64,000 bases of DNA from Alistipes muris (GCF_943193205.1 NZ_CALPDD010000005.1:1-64000); one strand, 5' to 3'; positions 48,559 to 57,632 are shown, counted from the first letter of the stretch. Notes: a model not told the origin generated them from the sequence alone. A program made the numbers and translations.

Positions 48559-48906
48559 ATGAAAAATGATTTAATTACGGACGACACTCCGATTGCTATG
48601 CTGATTGTAGGACCACAAAAAGAACTTTGGACTCTTTTTGGGTGCATCATGGAAAATCCGACCTCGGTTCAACCCTCGGATAAAGAGGTTATGAATCTCG
48701 AAGAGCTTGTTCGGTTAATGGGTTGCAGCAAGTCCACTATTTATAAATTGGTCCATCAGGGTAAAATTCCGTTTTGCAAACTTGATCACGGCGGGCGCAA
48801 ACTTTATTTCCTGCGGAAAGATATTCTCGACTGGTTCCAAAGTCAACGCATACCTGCCATCGAACAAGAGGATAAAAAGTGCGCCCGCAAATTATGCCGG
48901 AGATAG
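48559..48906 (+). CDS. Excisionase-type HTH protein, 115 residues
   Basis: I chose the ATG at 48559 (MKNDLITDDTPIAMLIVGP); the frame is open further but the extension is Cys/Ser-rich and unlike coding sequence. The C-terminal half is a helix-turn-helix: MNLEELVRLMGCSKSTIYKLVHQGKIPFCKLDHGGRKLYFLRKDILDWFQ (about 45-95), the DNA-binding excisionase family. It is the third such small HTH protein of this island. A role in regulation or excision is likely. Confidence 0.83.
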   Translation: MKNDLITDDTPIAMLIVGPQKELWTLFGCIMENPTSVQPSDKEVMNLEELVRLMGCSKSTIYKLVHQGKIPFCKLDHGGRKLYFLRKDILDWFQSQRIPAIEQEDKKCARKLCRR

Positions 48907-49024
48907 CGGCATTTTCCGGTCTTGTCGGCTTAAACGTCGTGTGAGAGCGCTCACATGATGCGAACCGGCTTGGAATGCAATATTTCCTACGGCGTTTTCT
49001 ACGAGATTTGCGCAACAATACCCC

Positions 49025-49167
49025 GATGAGTGTTGTCCGAAGCAAAAACATTTTCTATCTTTGTCATGTCGCGTAAGCGGCGGACATATTGATGAAAGTG
49101 TTTCGCTTTTATCCTTGACAAGAAATCTGGAAAATTTCGCAACCGAAGGATAACGACAACACTCATC
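49025..49167. promoter_or_regulatory. 13-bp inverted repeats flanking a promoter
   Basis: GATGAGTGTTGTC at 49025-49037 and its exact complement GACAACACTCATC at 49155-49167 enclose 117 bp. Inside the left edge TATCTTTG (49056-49063) matches TAnnTTTG, and the GTTG of the left arm (49032-49035) is placed 20 bp upstream as a -33 box. The arrangement resembles invertible promoters of gut Bacteroidales. In this orientation it points towards the gene at 49641. Confidence 0.6.
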
Positions 49168-49218
49168 ATCTGTTTCGGTATGCGTACATTCCGCGGCCTT
49201 TCTCGGCCGTATCTTTAT

Positions 49219-49245
49219 TACCCCATACTGAACAGGTGTGGGGTA
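49219..49245 (+). terminator. Terminator-like hairpin
   Basis: TACCCCATAC pairs with GTGTGGGGTA (one T-G pair) around seven bases, followed by a weak T/G stretch. It would end a transcript of about 180 nt begun at the TATCTTTG box at 49056. Confidence 0.5.
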
Positions 49246-49640
49246 TTGTGTTATGTTTATTTCGGTTGGGCATTCCAGAGCCTCTTGTTAGATAAACGAA
49301 CGACTCCACACTTTCTGTTTCTATACTAACCCGCCATATCAGGAGTCGGATGGCAACAAAAAATTTGTTGCTATGATCTATTATCAAGAGACCTTGCAGG
49401 TTTTTAGTTAGACTATTATGCGGCAAGATTCATGGGAAATTTGGCCGGGATTTGTCTCACTGATTTTATCATCATATTTAAGGCATTTTCTTTTGTGAGG
49501 ATGTACCTGCATTACGCAGTGGTGCCCTATAAATTATTGATGGTACTTAACGAAGATGTCTTGATTTGTTTTGGGAAATGGATGCCTGCTAAGAAATAAC
49601 ATCAAGATCACACAAAATCAAACACCAATTAATCTACTTT

Positions 49641-50888
49641 ATGAAACGTTTTTTACTGCTTTTATTCGCGACTTATCTGTGTTCAACCTCCTATGCAGAA
49701 GAGCAAACGAAAACCTACACCATTAAAGGTAAGGGAGGGTATCATTTTATAATATGTCGTGGAAATTTCCAAAATGGAATGTTATCCGATGGGCCTATTT
49801 ATTTATCGTTGCATCCGGAAAAAGGCAGAGATTGGAACATTGTTTTAGAGGGGACTTATTGCTCCGACTCAACATGCACATTCTTGGGAACTTACAAAGA
49901 ATACCGTGGCCCTGTTTTAGGTTGTTATGGCACCGTATATAACAACAAAGAAAACCGCACCATTTCAAAAAAGTCATCAGCAAAAGAGTGGGAGATTGAT
50001 CTGCGGTTTTACTTGTTTATTGACAACGATCCCCAAATTAAAGCGATACCCGAATTTCGATTCCAGTTTTCTACCGAAAAAGAATCAATTGACTGGAGCT
50101 TCTGGGGCCATACTATTAATAACTGTATTGCTGCAACTGTTTATTTTCCGAATGGATGCAAATATATCGGACCAATTATCCTTATAAATGGATGGTATAT
50201 AGGTAAAGATTATGGTAACTTTAAGTATCAATATGTATGGCCCAACGGAGATTATTTCATAGGAGAATTGAAGAGTTCTAACTCGCACAAAGATGCGAAT
50301 CCGCTAATAACTTCCGTTGTGAGCGGATGCTTCCATCTTGTTGATGGCAGCACATTGGGTTATGAAGATTACAAGATAAATTACAAAAAATTCCTTACCG
50401 AGCAAGACGAGTATCTTAATCCTTCTCAATTATTGCCAATTCTGAAAGAACGCAAGCAAAAAGAAGAAGCTAAGAAAAAGCAACAAGAACTTGAAAAGCA
50501 ACAAGAAAAAGCCCGGGAGGAAGCCTTGCAACGAGAAGAACAACTGAAAAAAGAACGGGAGCAGCGAATTAAAGCAGAACAACGAAAAGCCCAACTTATT
50601 CGGAAATATGGATCAAAATGGGGTGTATTGCTTGCAATGGGCAAACTTGAGCTTGGCATGACAAAGCAGATGTGTCAAGAGGTTGTAGATATCGGCTCAT
50701 ACGACATTAGCAAACATGTATCTTGGGGACGCAATATTGAAACATGGAGTTTCAATTATGAGCGGGATTTGATGGAGCTGGAATTGACTTCTGGAATCTA
50801 CCAAGCGTTTGGAATTACACCAAGAATTCGCAAACGCCGATATTCCCAGCTTGAATTTACGGATGGAGTATTGACGGCCATAAATTAA
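49641..50888 (+). CDS. Secreted MORN-like protein with coiled coil, unknown role
   Basis: A 415-residue protein with signal peptide (MKRFLLLLFATYLCSTSYA). Two MORN-type strands are visible, VYFPNGCKYIGPI and YVWPNGDYFIGEL (about 170-220). A charged coiled coil rich in Lys, Glu and Gln runs from about 265 to 325. The C-terminal 90 residues form a compact domain with LELGMTKQMCQEVV. The gene is AT-rich. It is first of a group of secreted or membrane cargo genes. Function unknown; MORN repeats often bind membranes or proteins. Confidence 0.75.
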   Translation: MKRFLLLLFATYLCSTSYAEEQTKTYTIKGKGGYHFIICRGNFQNGMLSDGPIYLSLHPEKGRDWNIVLEGTYCSDSTCTFLGTYKEYRGPVLGCYGTVYNNKENRTISKKSSAKEWEIDLRFYLFIDNDPQIKAIPEFRFQFSTEKESIDWSFWGHTINNCIAATVYFPNGCKYIGPIILINGWYIGKDYGNFKYQYVWPNGDYFIGELKSSNSHKDANPLITSVVSGCFHLVDGSTLGYEDYKINYKKFLTEQDEYLNPSQLLPILKERKQKEEAKKKQQELEKQQEKAREEALQREEQLKKEREQRIKAEQRKAQLIRKYGSKWGVLLAMGKLELGMTKQMCQEVVDIGSYDISKHVSWGRNIETWSFNYERDLMELELTSGIYQAFGITPRIRKRRYSQLEFTDGVLTAIN

Positions 50889-50952
50889 AGATATATTTTC
50901 CTTGGTATACTGTAGCGGGAATACCACAAGTCCTTTTTGATAAATTTATTAC

Positions 50953-51350
50953 AATGCAACGATGCTTCTATATTTTGGTTTTCACTCTTTGGTGGCTTAT
51001 TATTAGGAACCACAGTACAAGCTCAATCCATTTTGTACATTTAATGGCGTGACGGTACCCATGCCTCTTATGCCATGTTACGTGGATAGTCCGGATTCCG
51101 AAATTGCTTTTTCGACACAGCAGATAGATAATCAGGTTGTTGGAGTGTTTTTTGTTAAACCGTTAAATGCTATTCTTTGGATGCCTGCCAGTACAACTTA
51201 TCTGTCGGATGAGAAGTTACTCGCCATGTAGAATCGGGCTGCGAAATTATTGTATTGACCTATGGAGGCTATAATAGTTTTTGGGGTACAGTCAGTAAGA
51301 TTCGTTCTTATACCTTCGTAAACAATAGATTGGTCGAATATTCAGAATAA
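50953..51350 (+). pseudogene. Frameshifted gene for a small secreted protein
   Basis: Three frames must be joined: a signal-peptide-like piece (FSLFGGLLLGTTVQAQS) ending near 51030, a second from about 51027 to 51229 (DSEIAFSTQQIDNQVVGVFF, ending SDEKLLAM), and a third from about 51214 to 51350 (EVTRHVESGCEIIVLTYGGYNSFWGT, ending VEYSE). The pieces read naturally one after the other, implying two frameshifts in a gene of about 130 codons. No ATG starts the first piece. Family not recognised; sequencing error is a remote alternative. Confidence 0.5.
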
Positions 51351-51357
51351 TAGCTCT

Positions 51358-52140
51358 ATGACATCACAACAACAGAATGTAATTTGGTTGTTGGCCATAT
51401 GTATTTTGGCAATAATCATATACGCTTCTCATGACCTTCCCGAAAAGATTCGAGAAGCAGTGGATAGGCAAGAACAGCTTGATGTATATAAGAATGCAAA
51501 GGCTGAATGGGATGAATATATGGCGACAATTCGGGCTTGCGAACAAGAAATACCCAACACGTTCTCAACGGAAGTTGCAAAAACAGATGCGCAAGCGAAT
51601 ATTGACGAATGGAACAAACGGGCTGATATAGAAACCGAGAATGCGGAGCGCATTTTCTCGGTGGATATGAAGTATGTGGCTTATATTTCGACTCATCCCA
51701 ATCCGGTTTTTCGAGATGAAGTGATCGCCGGAGAAACCGAAGGATGCTCCATCTACCGAAATGGCATTCGTCTGATCGACCGCCAGTCCGGGGCCTCTCG
51801 TCAAATTGTAGCTCCGGGACAAGACCCAATAAAGGAAAATATCGTCAATCTTATTTGGAATCTTGAGTCGGATGTCATCTATTTCACGAGCTATGGCGAT
51901 ACTGCCGGTTCCTCCGAAATTTTTAGTTACAGCCTTGCAACCCGAAGAGTCGCCTGCCTGTCCAGCGGAAATCTGGTCGGTCTTATTTTGGATGAACCGT
52001 ATATCGGATATCTCAAAATCTTGAATTCTTGCTTTATCGAGGGACAGGGCGGCCGTTATTGGTACTATGCAGCCTTATCGCCGGACGGTAAAACAGAAAT
52101 TCGTCTGACCGAACCCTCTATGGACATACATGAAGATTAA
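51358..52140 (+). CDS. Membrane-anchored unknown protein, 260 residues
   Basis: MTSQQQNVIWLLAICILAIIIYASHDLP provides one N-terminal membrane helix (about 8-24). A charged helical stretch (about 30-95) follows, then a beta-rich region with Trp and Tyr-containing strands (IVNLIWNLESDVIYFTSYGD, SPDGKTEIRLTEPS) that recalls parts of TolB/WD-type propellers. It is 20 nt before the next membrane gene, so the two may be one operon. The protein may monitor the envelope; function unknown. Confidence 0.7.
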   Translation: MTSQQQNVIWLLAICILAIIIYASHDLPEKIREAVDRQEQLDVYKNAKAEWDEYMATIRACEQEIPNTFSTEVAKTDAQANIDEWNKRADIETENAERIFSVDMKYVAYISTHPNPVFRDEVIAGETEGCSIYRNGIRLIDRQSGASRQIVAPGQDPIKENIVNLIWNLESDVIYFTSYGDTAGSSEIFSYSLATRRVACLSSGNLVGLILDEPYIGYLKILNSCFIEGQGGRYWYYAALSPDGKTEIRLTEPSMDIHED

Positions 52141-52159
52141 CTCCTAAAAAAATGATATT

Positions 52160-52873
52160 ATGACAGCTTTAGTTATTATCGTACTTATTCTTTTATTCCT
52201 GCTTTGCTGGTATATAGAAAGCTCCTTTTGGTACATTTACAAGAGTGACATGCGAAAAATAGGAGATACACCGGTACCCTTGCGATATAAAATCGGAGAT
52301 ATCGCCATGGGATTTTTATTCACAGCAGGTAGGTGGCTAGGTGTATTATTCATGCTCATAATCCCTCTTGGCTCAATAGGTTTAGCGCAAGACAATGCCT
52401 TATTTCAACATAAGGCTTTATGGTGGACGCTTGCTGCAATTCTTGAGATAAGTATATTATGGTTCTTATATTTGCGTGGATTGATCGAACGCTGGAAACA
52501 GATCGAATCGACTCCACACGACAAACAGCTGTTCCCTAAGATCAGAATTCAGTTTAATAATGTTACTTGGTTGATATTATTAATAATAGTACCTCTTACT
52601 TCAATGCTTCTAAGTCAAGGCAAATCATTAGATTTTTATTTCAACCTTCCTGCTTCTCAATATGAAACAAACAATACAGTCTTTTCCCAGATTTTACAGG
52701 AAGTCGCAAATACAGACGCTCACATACGTTCCACCCGAATGAGTGTCGAATATGGCTTTAGGGAATTATCAAACAGGTTATATAAGACAATTATAACCGG
52801 AATAATTTCGGCAACGGCCATGTTGGGTCTTTTAATCATCTATCGTACCCGTAAACCTGACGAGAACAAATAA
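52160..52873 (+). CDS. Five-helix membrane protein, unknown
   Basis: A 237-residue integral membrane protein with hydrophobic segments at about 3-24, 50-75, 85-108, 133-151 and 211-230 and little soluble sequence. A larger extracellular or periplasmic loop lies before the last helix. No family motif is recognised. It follows the 260-residue anchored protein on the same strand and ends at a terminator, closing the cargo group before the restriction operon. Confidence 0.7.
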   Translation: MTALVIIVLILLFLLCWYIESSFWYIYKSDMRKIGDTPVPLRYKIGDIAMGFLFTAGRWLGVLFMLIIPLGSIGLAQDNALFQHKALWWTLAAILEISILWFLYLRGLIERWKQIESTPHDKQLFPKIRIQFNNVTWLILLIIVPLTSMLLSQGKSLDFYFNLPASQYETNNTVFSQILQEVANTDAHIRSTRMSVEYGFRELSNRLYKTIITGIISATAMLGLLIIYRTRKPDENK

Positions 52874-52876
52874 TTC

Positions 52877-52907
52877 TCCGCTTCAACCGGATGTAGCGGA
52901 TTTTTTT
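52877..52907 (+). terminator. Intrinsic terminator before hsdM
   Basis: TCCGCT pairs with AGCGGA across twelve bases, followed by seven T. It separates the cargo genes from the restriction operon. Confidence 0.7.
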
Positions 52908-52996
52908 CATACTTTTATAGCAAATATTGTATTCGCACACATGTGACGGGTGAAATAAATAATTGAATAAAAGGTATTTAATCATAGCAAAGCAAT

Positions 52997-55432
52997 ATGG
53001 CAGTCAAAAAATCGGAATTATATAGTACTCTTTGGAAATGTTGCGATGAACTTCGCGGAGGCATGGATGCAAGCCAATACAAGGATTACGTATTGGTGAT
53101 TCTGTTCGTGAAATACATCAGCGATAAAAGTCGCAACGACTCCAATTTCGTGATAGACATTCCTGCAGGTTGCCACTTCGAGGATTTCGTCGCCCTGAAA
53201 GGACATGCCAACATCGGCGAGGAGATGAACAAGAAAATGGCGGCTTTGTCCGAAGCCAATCAACTGGACGGGGTGTTTATCGCGGATTTCGATGATGAAA
53301 CCAAGCTCGGCAAGGGTAAGGATAAAGTCGAAACATTGAGCGGGCTTATCGGCATATTCCAGACTTCAGACCTCGATTTCAGCAAAAACCGCGCGGCTGA
53401 TGACGACCTTATAGGCGATGCCTATGAATATCTGATGAAAAATTTCGCCACAGAAAGCGGCAAAAGCAAAGGGCAATTCTATACTCCGGCCGAGGTCAGC
53501 CGTGTCATGGCAAAAGTTTTGGGCCTTGATAAAGTTCACACTACAGCTCAGACGACCATCTATGACCCGACATGCGGGTCTGGTTCATTGCTTTTACGCG
53601 CAAAGGCAGAAATACAGAATAACATAACTTTATATGGGCAGGAGAAAGACAATGCTACAGTCGGATTGGCTAAGATGAATATGATTCTGCATGGCGAGCA
53701 GTTGACCGAAATTAAACAAGGCGATACACTCAATGACCCTCAATATAAGGAGGATTCTGGCTGTCTTAAAACGTTCGATTTCGTGGTGGCCAATCCTCCG
53801 TTCTCGACCAAATCGTGGCTGAAAGGCGCGAAAGAAGAAGACCAATATTATCGTTGGGGATCGTCAATCGGTATTCCGCCGGAGAAAAACGGCGATTACG
53901 CCTTTCTGCTCCATATCGTGCGGTCGATTAAACAGACGGGGTGTGGGGCCTGCATCCTTCCGCATGGCGTGTTGTTCCGAGGCAATGCCGAAGCGCAAAT
54001 TCGGAAGTATCTGGTGGCGGAGAAGCGATATATCAAAGGCATTATCGGATTGCCGGCCAATCTTTTCTTCGGCACAGGCATTCCGGCATGTATTATCATC
54101 CTCGAAAAGTCCGAGGCTTCCAATCGTAAGGGCGTTTTCATGATCGACGCGAAATCGGGGTTCATGAAAGACGGTGCGAAAAATCGGTTGCGCGAGCAGG
54201 ATATCCGCCGTATTGTCGATATTTGGCAGCAACAGCGCGATGTCCCGCACTTTGCCCGATTCGTTCCGCTGGAGGAAATCGAACGCAACGATTACAACTT
54301 AAACATTCCGCGTTATATCTCGGCTCCCGACACTGAAATTTTACAGGATATAGATGCTCATCTGCATGGAGGTTTACCAGCTCACGACATCGAGCAACTT
54401 GCCGCATATTGGCAGGTGTGCCCCTCGTTGCGCAATGATCTGTTCCGGCCGCACGACACTCGCACGGGATATTTCGCATTGAATTGCGACGCGGAAGCGG
54501 TTCGCGATACGATTATGGACAATGTCGATTTCCGCCGCCAGACCGAAATTTTTTATCGGAGTTATGCCGAGTGGTGCGACCGGCATCGCGCGACGCTCTA
54601 TGATCTTACCGCAGGATTTGCGCCGAAACGTTTGATCGAAGCGTTGAGCGATTCGCTGCTCGCAACGTTCAAACACGATGAATCGCTGGTCGATGCTTAT
54701 GATGTATACGATTGCCTGATGAACTATTGGAGCGAAACGATGCAGGACGACTGCTATCTGATTGCCGCGAACGGGTGGAAAGCGGAACTGTATACGCCGC
54801 AGCCGACGGTAAAAAAGAAAGATGCGAAACCGAAGGAGAAGAAGGCCTCGACGCCGGAAGATGTCGCATGCGATTTATTGCCTGTTTCGATTGTCGTCGA
54901 CGAGTATTTCGCGAAAGAAAAGCGGTTGATCTCGGCTTCTGAGGAGCTGTTGAGCGATAAGGAAAACCAACTGAACGAACTGCTCGAAGAGCATGCGGAC
55001 GAAGCATTCGACGAAGATAACTTCGCGGACAACAAACTCACCGACAGCAACATCAAAAAGCGAATCAAAACCCTCGACAAGAAATCGGATGCCGATGAAA
55101 TCGCTGTTCTGATGCAATATCTTAAGTTGAAAGAGGATATTTCGCTGACGAAGAAAACCTTGAAGACCTTGAAATATAATCTGCTGACGGCACTGATGGT
55201 CACATACGCCGATCTGGCAGAAGACGATATCAAACGGTTGGTTATCGAAAAGAAATGGTTCGCGGCCCTTTCGGCCCGGCTCGACAGCGAAATGCAACGC
55301 ATTGGCCAGCAACTGACCTCGAAAGTCTCGGCACTCGCCGAACGCTATGCACAGACACTTCCGGAAATCGACGCCGCAATCGCCGACCTCGAAGCCAAAG
55401 TTGCCGCACATTTGAAACAGATGGGATTCTAA
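52997..55432 (+). CDS. hsdM: Type I restriction-modification methyltransferase subunit
   Basis: An 811-residue N6-adenine methyltransferase. The N-terminal HsdM_N helices (ELYSTLWKCCDELRGGMDASQYKDYVL) are followed by GQFYTPAEVSRVMAKVLG, the AdoMet loop DPTCGSGSLLLRA (from residue 191) and the catalytic NPPF at residues 266-269. HsdM proteins are usually 500-550 residues; here about 250 more follow, largely charged helices (SEELLSDKENQLNELLEEHADEAF) that probably contact HsdS. It protects host DNA by methylating the site chosen by HsdS. First gene of the operon; no strong promoter box is visible in the 90-nt leader. Confidence 0.95.
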   Translation: MAVKKSELYSTLWKCCDELRGGMDASQYKDYVLVILFVKYISDKSRNDSNFVIDIPAGCHFEDFVALKGHANIGEEMNKKMAALSEANQLDGVFIADFDDETKLGKGKDKVETLSGLIGIFQTSDLDFSKNRAADDDLIGDAYEYLMKNFATESGKSKGQFYTPAEVSRVMAKVLGLDKVHTTAQTTIYDPTCGSGSLLLRAKAEIQNNITLYGQEKDNATVGLAKMNMILHGEQLTEIKQGDTLNDPQYKEDSGCLKTFDFVVANPPFSTKSWLKGAKEEDQYYRWGSSIGIPPEKNGDYAFLLHIVRSIKQTGCGACILPHGVLFRGNAEAQIRKYLVAEKRYIKGIIGLPANLFFGTGIPACIIILEKSEASNRKGVFMIDAKSGFMKDGAKNRLREQDIRRIVDIWQQQRDVPHFARFVPLEEIERNDYNLNIPRYISAPDTEILQDIDAHLHGGLPAHDIEQLAAYWQVCPSLRNDLFRPHDTRTGYFALNCDAEAVRDTIMDNVDFRRQTEIFYRSYAEWCDRHRATLYDLTAGFAPKRLIEALSDSLLATFKHDESLVDAYDVYDCLMNYWSETMQDDCYLIAANGWKAELYTPQPTVKKKDAKPKEKKASTPEDVACDLLPVSIVVDEYFAKEKRLISASEELLSDKENQLNELLEEHADEAFDEDNFADNKLTDSNIKKRIKTLDKKSDADEIAVLMQYLKLKEDISLTKKTLKTLKYNLLTALMVTYADLAEDDIKRLVIEKKWFAALSARLDSEMQRIGQQLTSKVSALAERYAQTLPEIDAAIADLEAKVAAHLKQMGF

Positions 55433-55447
55433 TAACCAAAATAAAAT

Positions 55448-56482
55448 ATGTGTAACGATATTATTATAGAAGTATTTAGCGAATATTCATGGTGGATTGC
55501 GACAATCCATTTTGCATTAGCCGTTCTGTTATTTTTTATAATCAATTGGATAGGTGCGCATTCTATTTCCGTAGGATATATGCAAATGGACATCGTTATA
55601 AAAGAAGAATCCGCACCTGCTTTTAATTTTCTTTTCAAAGTTATTGCTCCTATTGTTTTTCTCGTATTAAGTGCGGTTTTATTTCAAAGCCTCAATATCC
55701 CTCAATTAAATAAAAATTGTTATTTTATAGTAATATTTTACTGGTGTTTTCGATTGTTGTGGGTTCTATGTACAAATAGAGGGAGTTTGACCAACTGGTG
55801 CGAGCAAATCTTGTATTGGATAAGTTCAATCGGGCTTTCTCTATGGGTGTATTCTCTACTTGAAAGTGTTGAACAAATATTACCCACACCGCGTTCTTTG
55901 CTTGACCAATTATGGATTCTCATTATAATATTTGTTTATTCTACTTTGAATAAAATTCAGATATCGAGGGAGGGAACTATTAAGCGAAAAAATAAATATA
56001 TAACATCCCGATACAAAAAATTCAGAGCAGAATACAATGATATAATAGCTGGATGTTATAACAATAGCACTTATGAAGCGATTACATACTCGATAATGAT
56101 ATACGAAGATTTCAATCGCCCGAAACTTATTAGATTGATTGAATATCTGCGCTTTTTCATTACTCGCAAACCTCACACATTAGGCATCATGCAAGTAACC
56201 ACAGACAAATGGATTAATAATAAAAAATCCATTTATTTGGCAATGGAAAGAATCAAGCATAGCGGGGAAGAATATATTGAAAAATATAAGGACTATGAAT
56301 ACAGAAATTATTATGAATCACCGGGCAATATGGCAGAATACATTGCCAATAATTACAATTCCGGGGATTATACCTATGCATCTCAAATAAGAGAAGTTTT
56401 AGATTATATAAATAGCACCTTTTACGAAGGCAAGTTGCCTTCTTTATTCCCGCCAACTAAAGATACTCATGCAAATGAATAA
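55448..56482 (+). CDS. Membrane protein with lysozyme-like GIMQV motif, in RM operon
   Basis: A 344-residue protein. About five membrane helices lie in residues 12-175 (WWIATIHFALAVLLFFIIN, IAPIVFLVLSAVLF, then YFIVIFYWCFRLLWVL and two more). The soluble C-terminal half has IYEDFNRPKLIRLIEY, TLGIMQVTTDKWINN and NNYNSGDYTYASQI, recalling the Glu, G-I-M-Q and Y-N-x-G motifs of lysozyme/SLT transglycosylase folds. It is AT-rich, 15 nt after hsdM, and overlaps hsdS by 14 nt, so it is cotranslated with them. Not a known type I subunit. A wall-attacking accessory is an inference. Confidence 0.7.
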   Translation: MCNDIIIEVFSEYSWWIATIHFALAVLLFFIINWIGAHSISVGYMQMDIVIKEESAPAFNFLFKVIAPIVFLVLSAVLFQSLNIPQLNKNCYFIVIFYWCFRLLWVLCTNRGSLTNWCEQILYWISSIGLSLWVYSLLESVEQILPTPRSLLDQLWILIIIFVYSTLNKIQISREGTIKRKNKYITSRYKKFRAEYNDIIAGCYNNSTYEAITYSIMIYEDFNRPKLIRLIEYLRFFITRKPHTLGIMQVTTDKWINNKKSIYLAMERIKHSGEEYIEKYKDYEYRNYYESPGNMAEYIANNYNSGDYTYASQIREVLDYINSTFYEGKLPSLFPPTKDTHANE

Positions 56483-57632
56483 TATACCGCAAGGATATAA
56501 ACAGACCGAACTGGGAGTTATTCCGAAGGATTGGGAGGTTGTGGAATTGGAACAAGGCTTAAGTTTTCAAGTCGGGTTCCCGTTTGTTTCTGAACATTTC
56601 AATGGAGATGCTATTGGGTTGCGCCTCGTTCGGAATAGAGATTTGAAATCGGATGACCAAATCATTTATTATTCAGGAAAATATCAAATAGAATATGTTG
56701 TTCATAATGGCAATGTATTAGTTAGCATGGATGGTGATTTTTTGCCGTGTATTTGGCAAAAAGGAGTTGCATTGCTAAATCAACGGGTTGGTCGAATTAT
56801 TACAAGAACGAACTGGAACGAAATATTCTTATTTTACTTATTATTTGAACCGTTATCGCAAAAACAAGAAAAAACAGGAGCAACGACCGTCAAGCATCTT
56901 TCTCACAAGGATATAGAACAGATGCGTTGCCCTATCCCTCCGCCAATGGAACAAAAGGCTATTGCTGAAGCATTGAGCGATGTGGATGCGTTGATTGCGG
57001 CACTCAACAAGAAAATCGCAAAAAAACGCCTTATCAAACAAGGTGCAATGCAGCAACTGTTGACCGGCAAAAAACGACTACCTGGTTTCTCGGAGAAATG
57101 GGTTTTTAAGAAATTGGGAGAAATAGCGCGCATAAAAACAGGTAAACGGAATGGTGAAGAACAAGTCAAAAATGGTAAATATCCATTTTTCGTCAGGTCA
57201 AATGTTGTTGCTCGTATTGATTCTTATTCGTTTGACGGAGAAGCTATTTTAGTCCCCGGCGAAGGTGGAATCGGAGCTATATTCCACTATGTAAATGGGA
57301 AGTTTGACTATCATCAACGAGTCTATAAAATTAGCGACTTTGCCGATGCAATATACGGGAAATATGTCTATTACTATATGCAAAGATATTTTGGCGAGTA
57401 TGCACTATCTTTGTCTGTAAAGGCTACCGTTGATTCCTTGCGACTTCCAACTTTTGAAGAATTTAGTATAGTTTTACCAAATAACATAGAGGAACAACAA
57501 GCAATAGCAACCATCCTTTCCGATATGGACAAGGAGATTGCGAATTTGGAAGCGCGCCGTGATAAGTACAAATTGATCAAAAGCGGCATGATGCAAAAAT
57601 TATTAACCGGACAAATAAGATTACCTTTTTAA
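56469..57632 (+). CDS. hsdS: Type I restriction specificity subunit
   Basis: A 387-residue HsdS with two target-recognition domains, each ended by the conserved coiled-coil helix: MEQKAIAEALSDVDALIAAL (about 158-177) and EEQQAIATILSDMDKEIANL (about 343-362), each followed by a LIKxGxMQxLLTG block. The N terminus TELGVIPKDWEVVELEQ is typical. It reads a bipartite DNA site; the sequence recognised cannot be predicted here. ATG 56475 is an alternative start. AT-rich compared with hsdM and hsdR. Only one hsdS is present and no inverted target-domain copies are seen. Confidence 0.95.
   Translation: MQMNNIPQGYKQTELGVIPKDWEVVELEQGLSFQVGFPFVSEHFNGDAIGLRLVRNRDLKSDDQIIYYSGKYQIEYVVHNGNVLVSMDGDFLPCIWQKGVALLNQRVGRIITRTNWNEIFLFYLLFEPLSQKQEKTGATTVKHLSHKDIEQMRCPIPPPMEQKAIAEALSDVDALIAALNKKIAKKRLIKQGAMQQLLTGKKRLPGFSEKWVFKKLGEIARIKTGKRNGEEQVKNGKYPFFVRSNVVARIDSYSFDGEAILVPGEGGIGAIFHYVNGKFDYHQRVYKISDFADAIYGKYVYYYMQRYFGEYALSLSVKATVDSLRLPTFEEFSIVLPNNIEEQQAIATILSDMDKEIANLEARRDKYKLIKSGMMQKLLTGQIRLPF

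Larger units (their letters stand above)
48907..49640. other. 730-bp noncoding stretch dense in inverted repeats
   Basis: No gene is credible here. It contains an inverted repeat TGTGAG/CTCACA (48940-48955), a 13-bp perfect inverted pair enclosing a promoter box (49025-49167), a terminator-like hairpin (49219-49245), CGACTCC/GGAGTCG (49301-49348) and GCAACAAA/TTTGTTGC (49353-49371). After the promoter box two tiny overlapping frames occur (MSRKRRTY and MKVFRFYP). The rest, 49380-49640, is AT-rich and featureless. It may hold a regulatory RNA, an invertible promoter or a transfer origin. Confidence 0.6.

Noticed and set aside
56469-57632. Phase-variable hsdS by inversion
   Set aside because: Only one hsdS is present, with no inverted copy of target domains and no adjacent invertase, so shuffling of specificity is not supported here.
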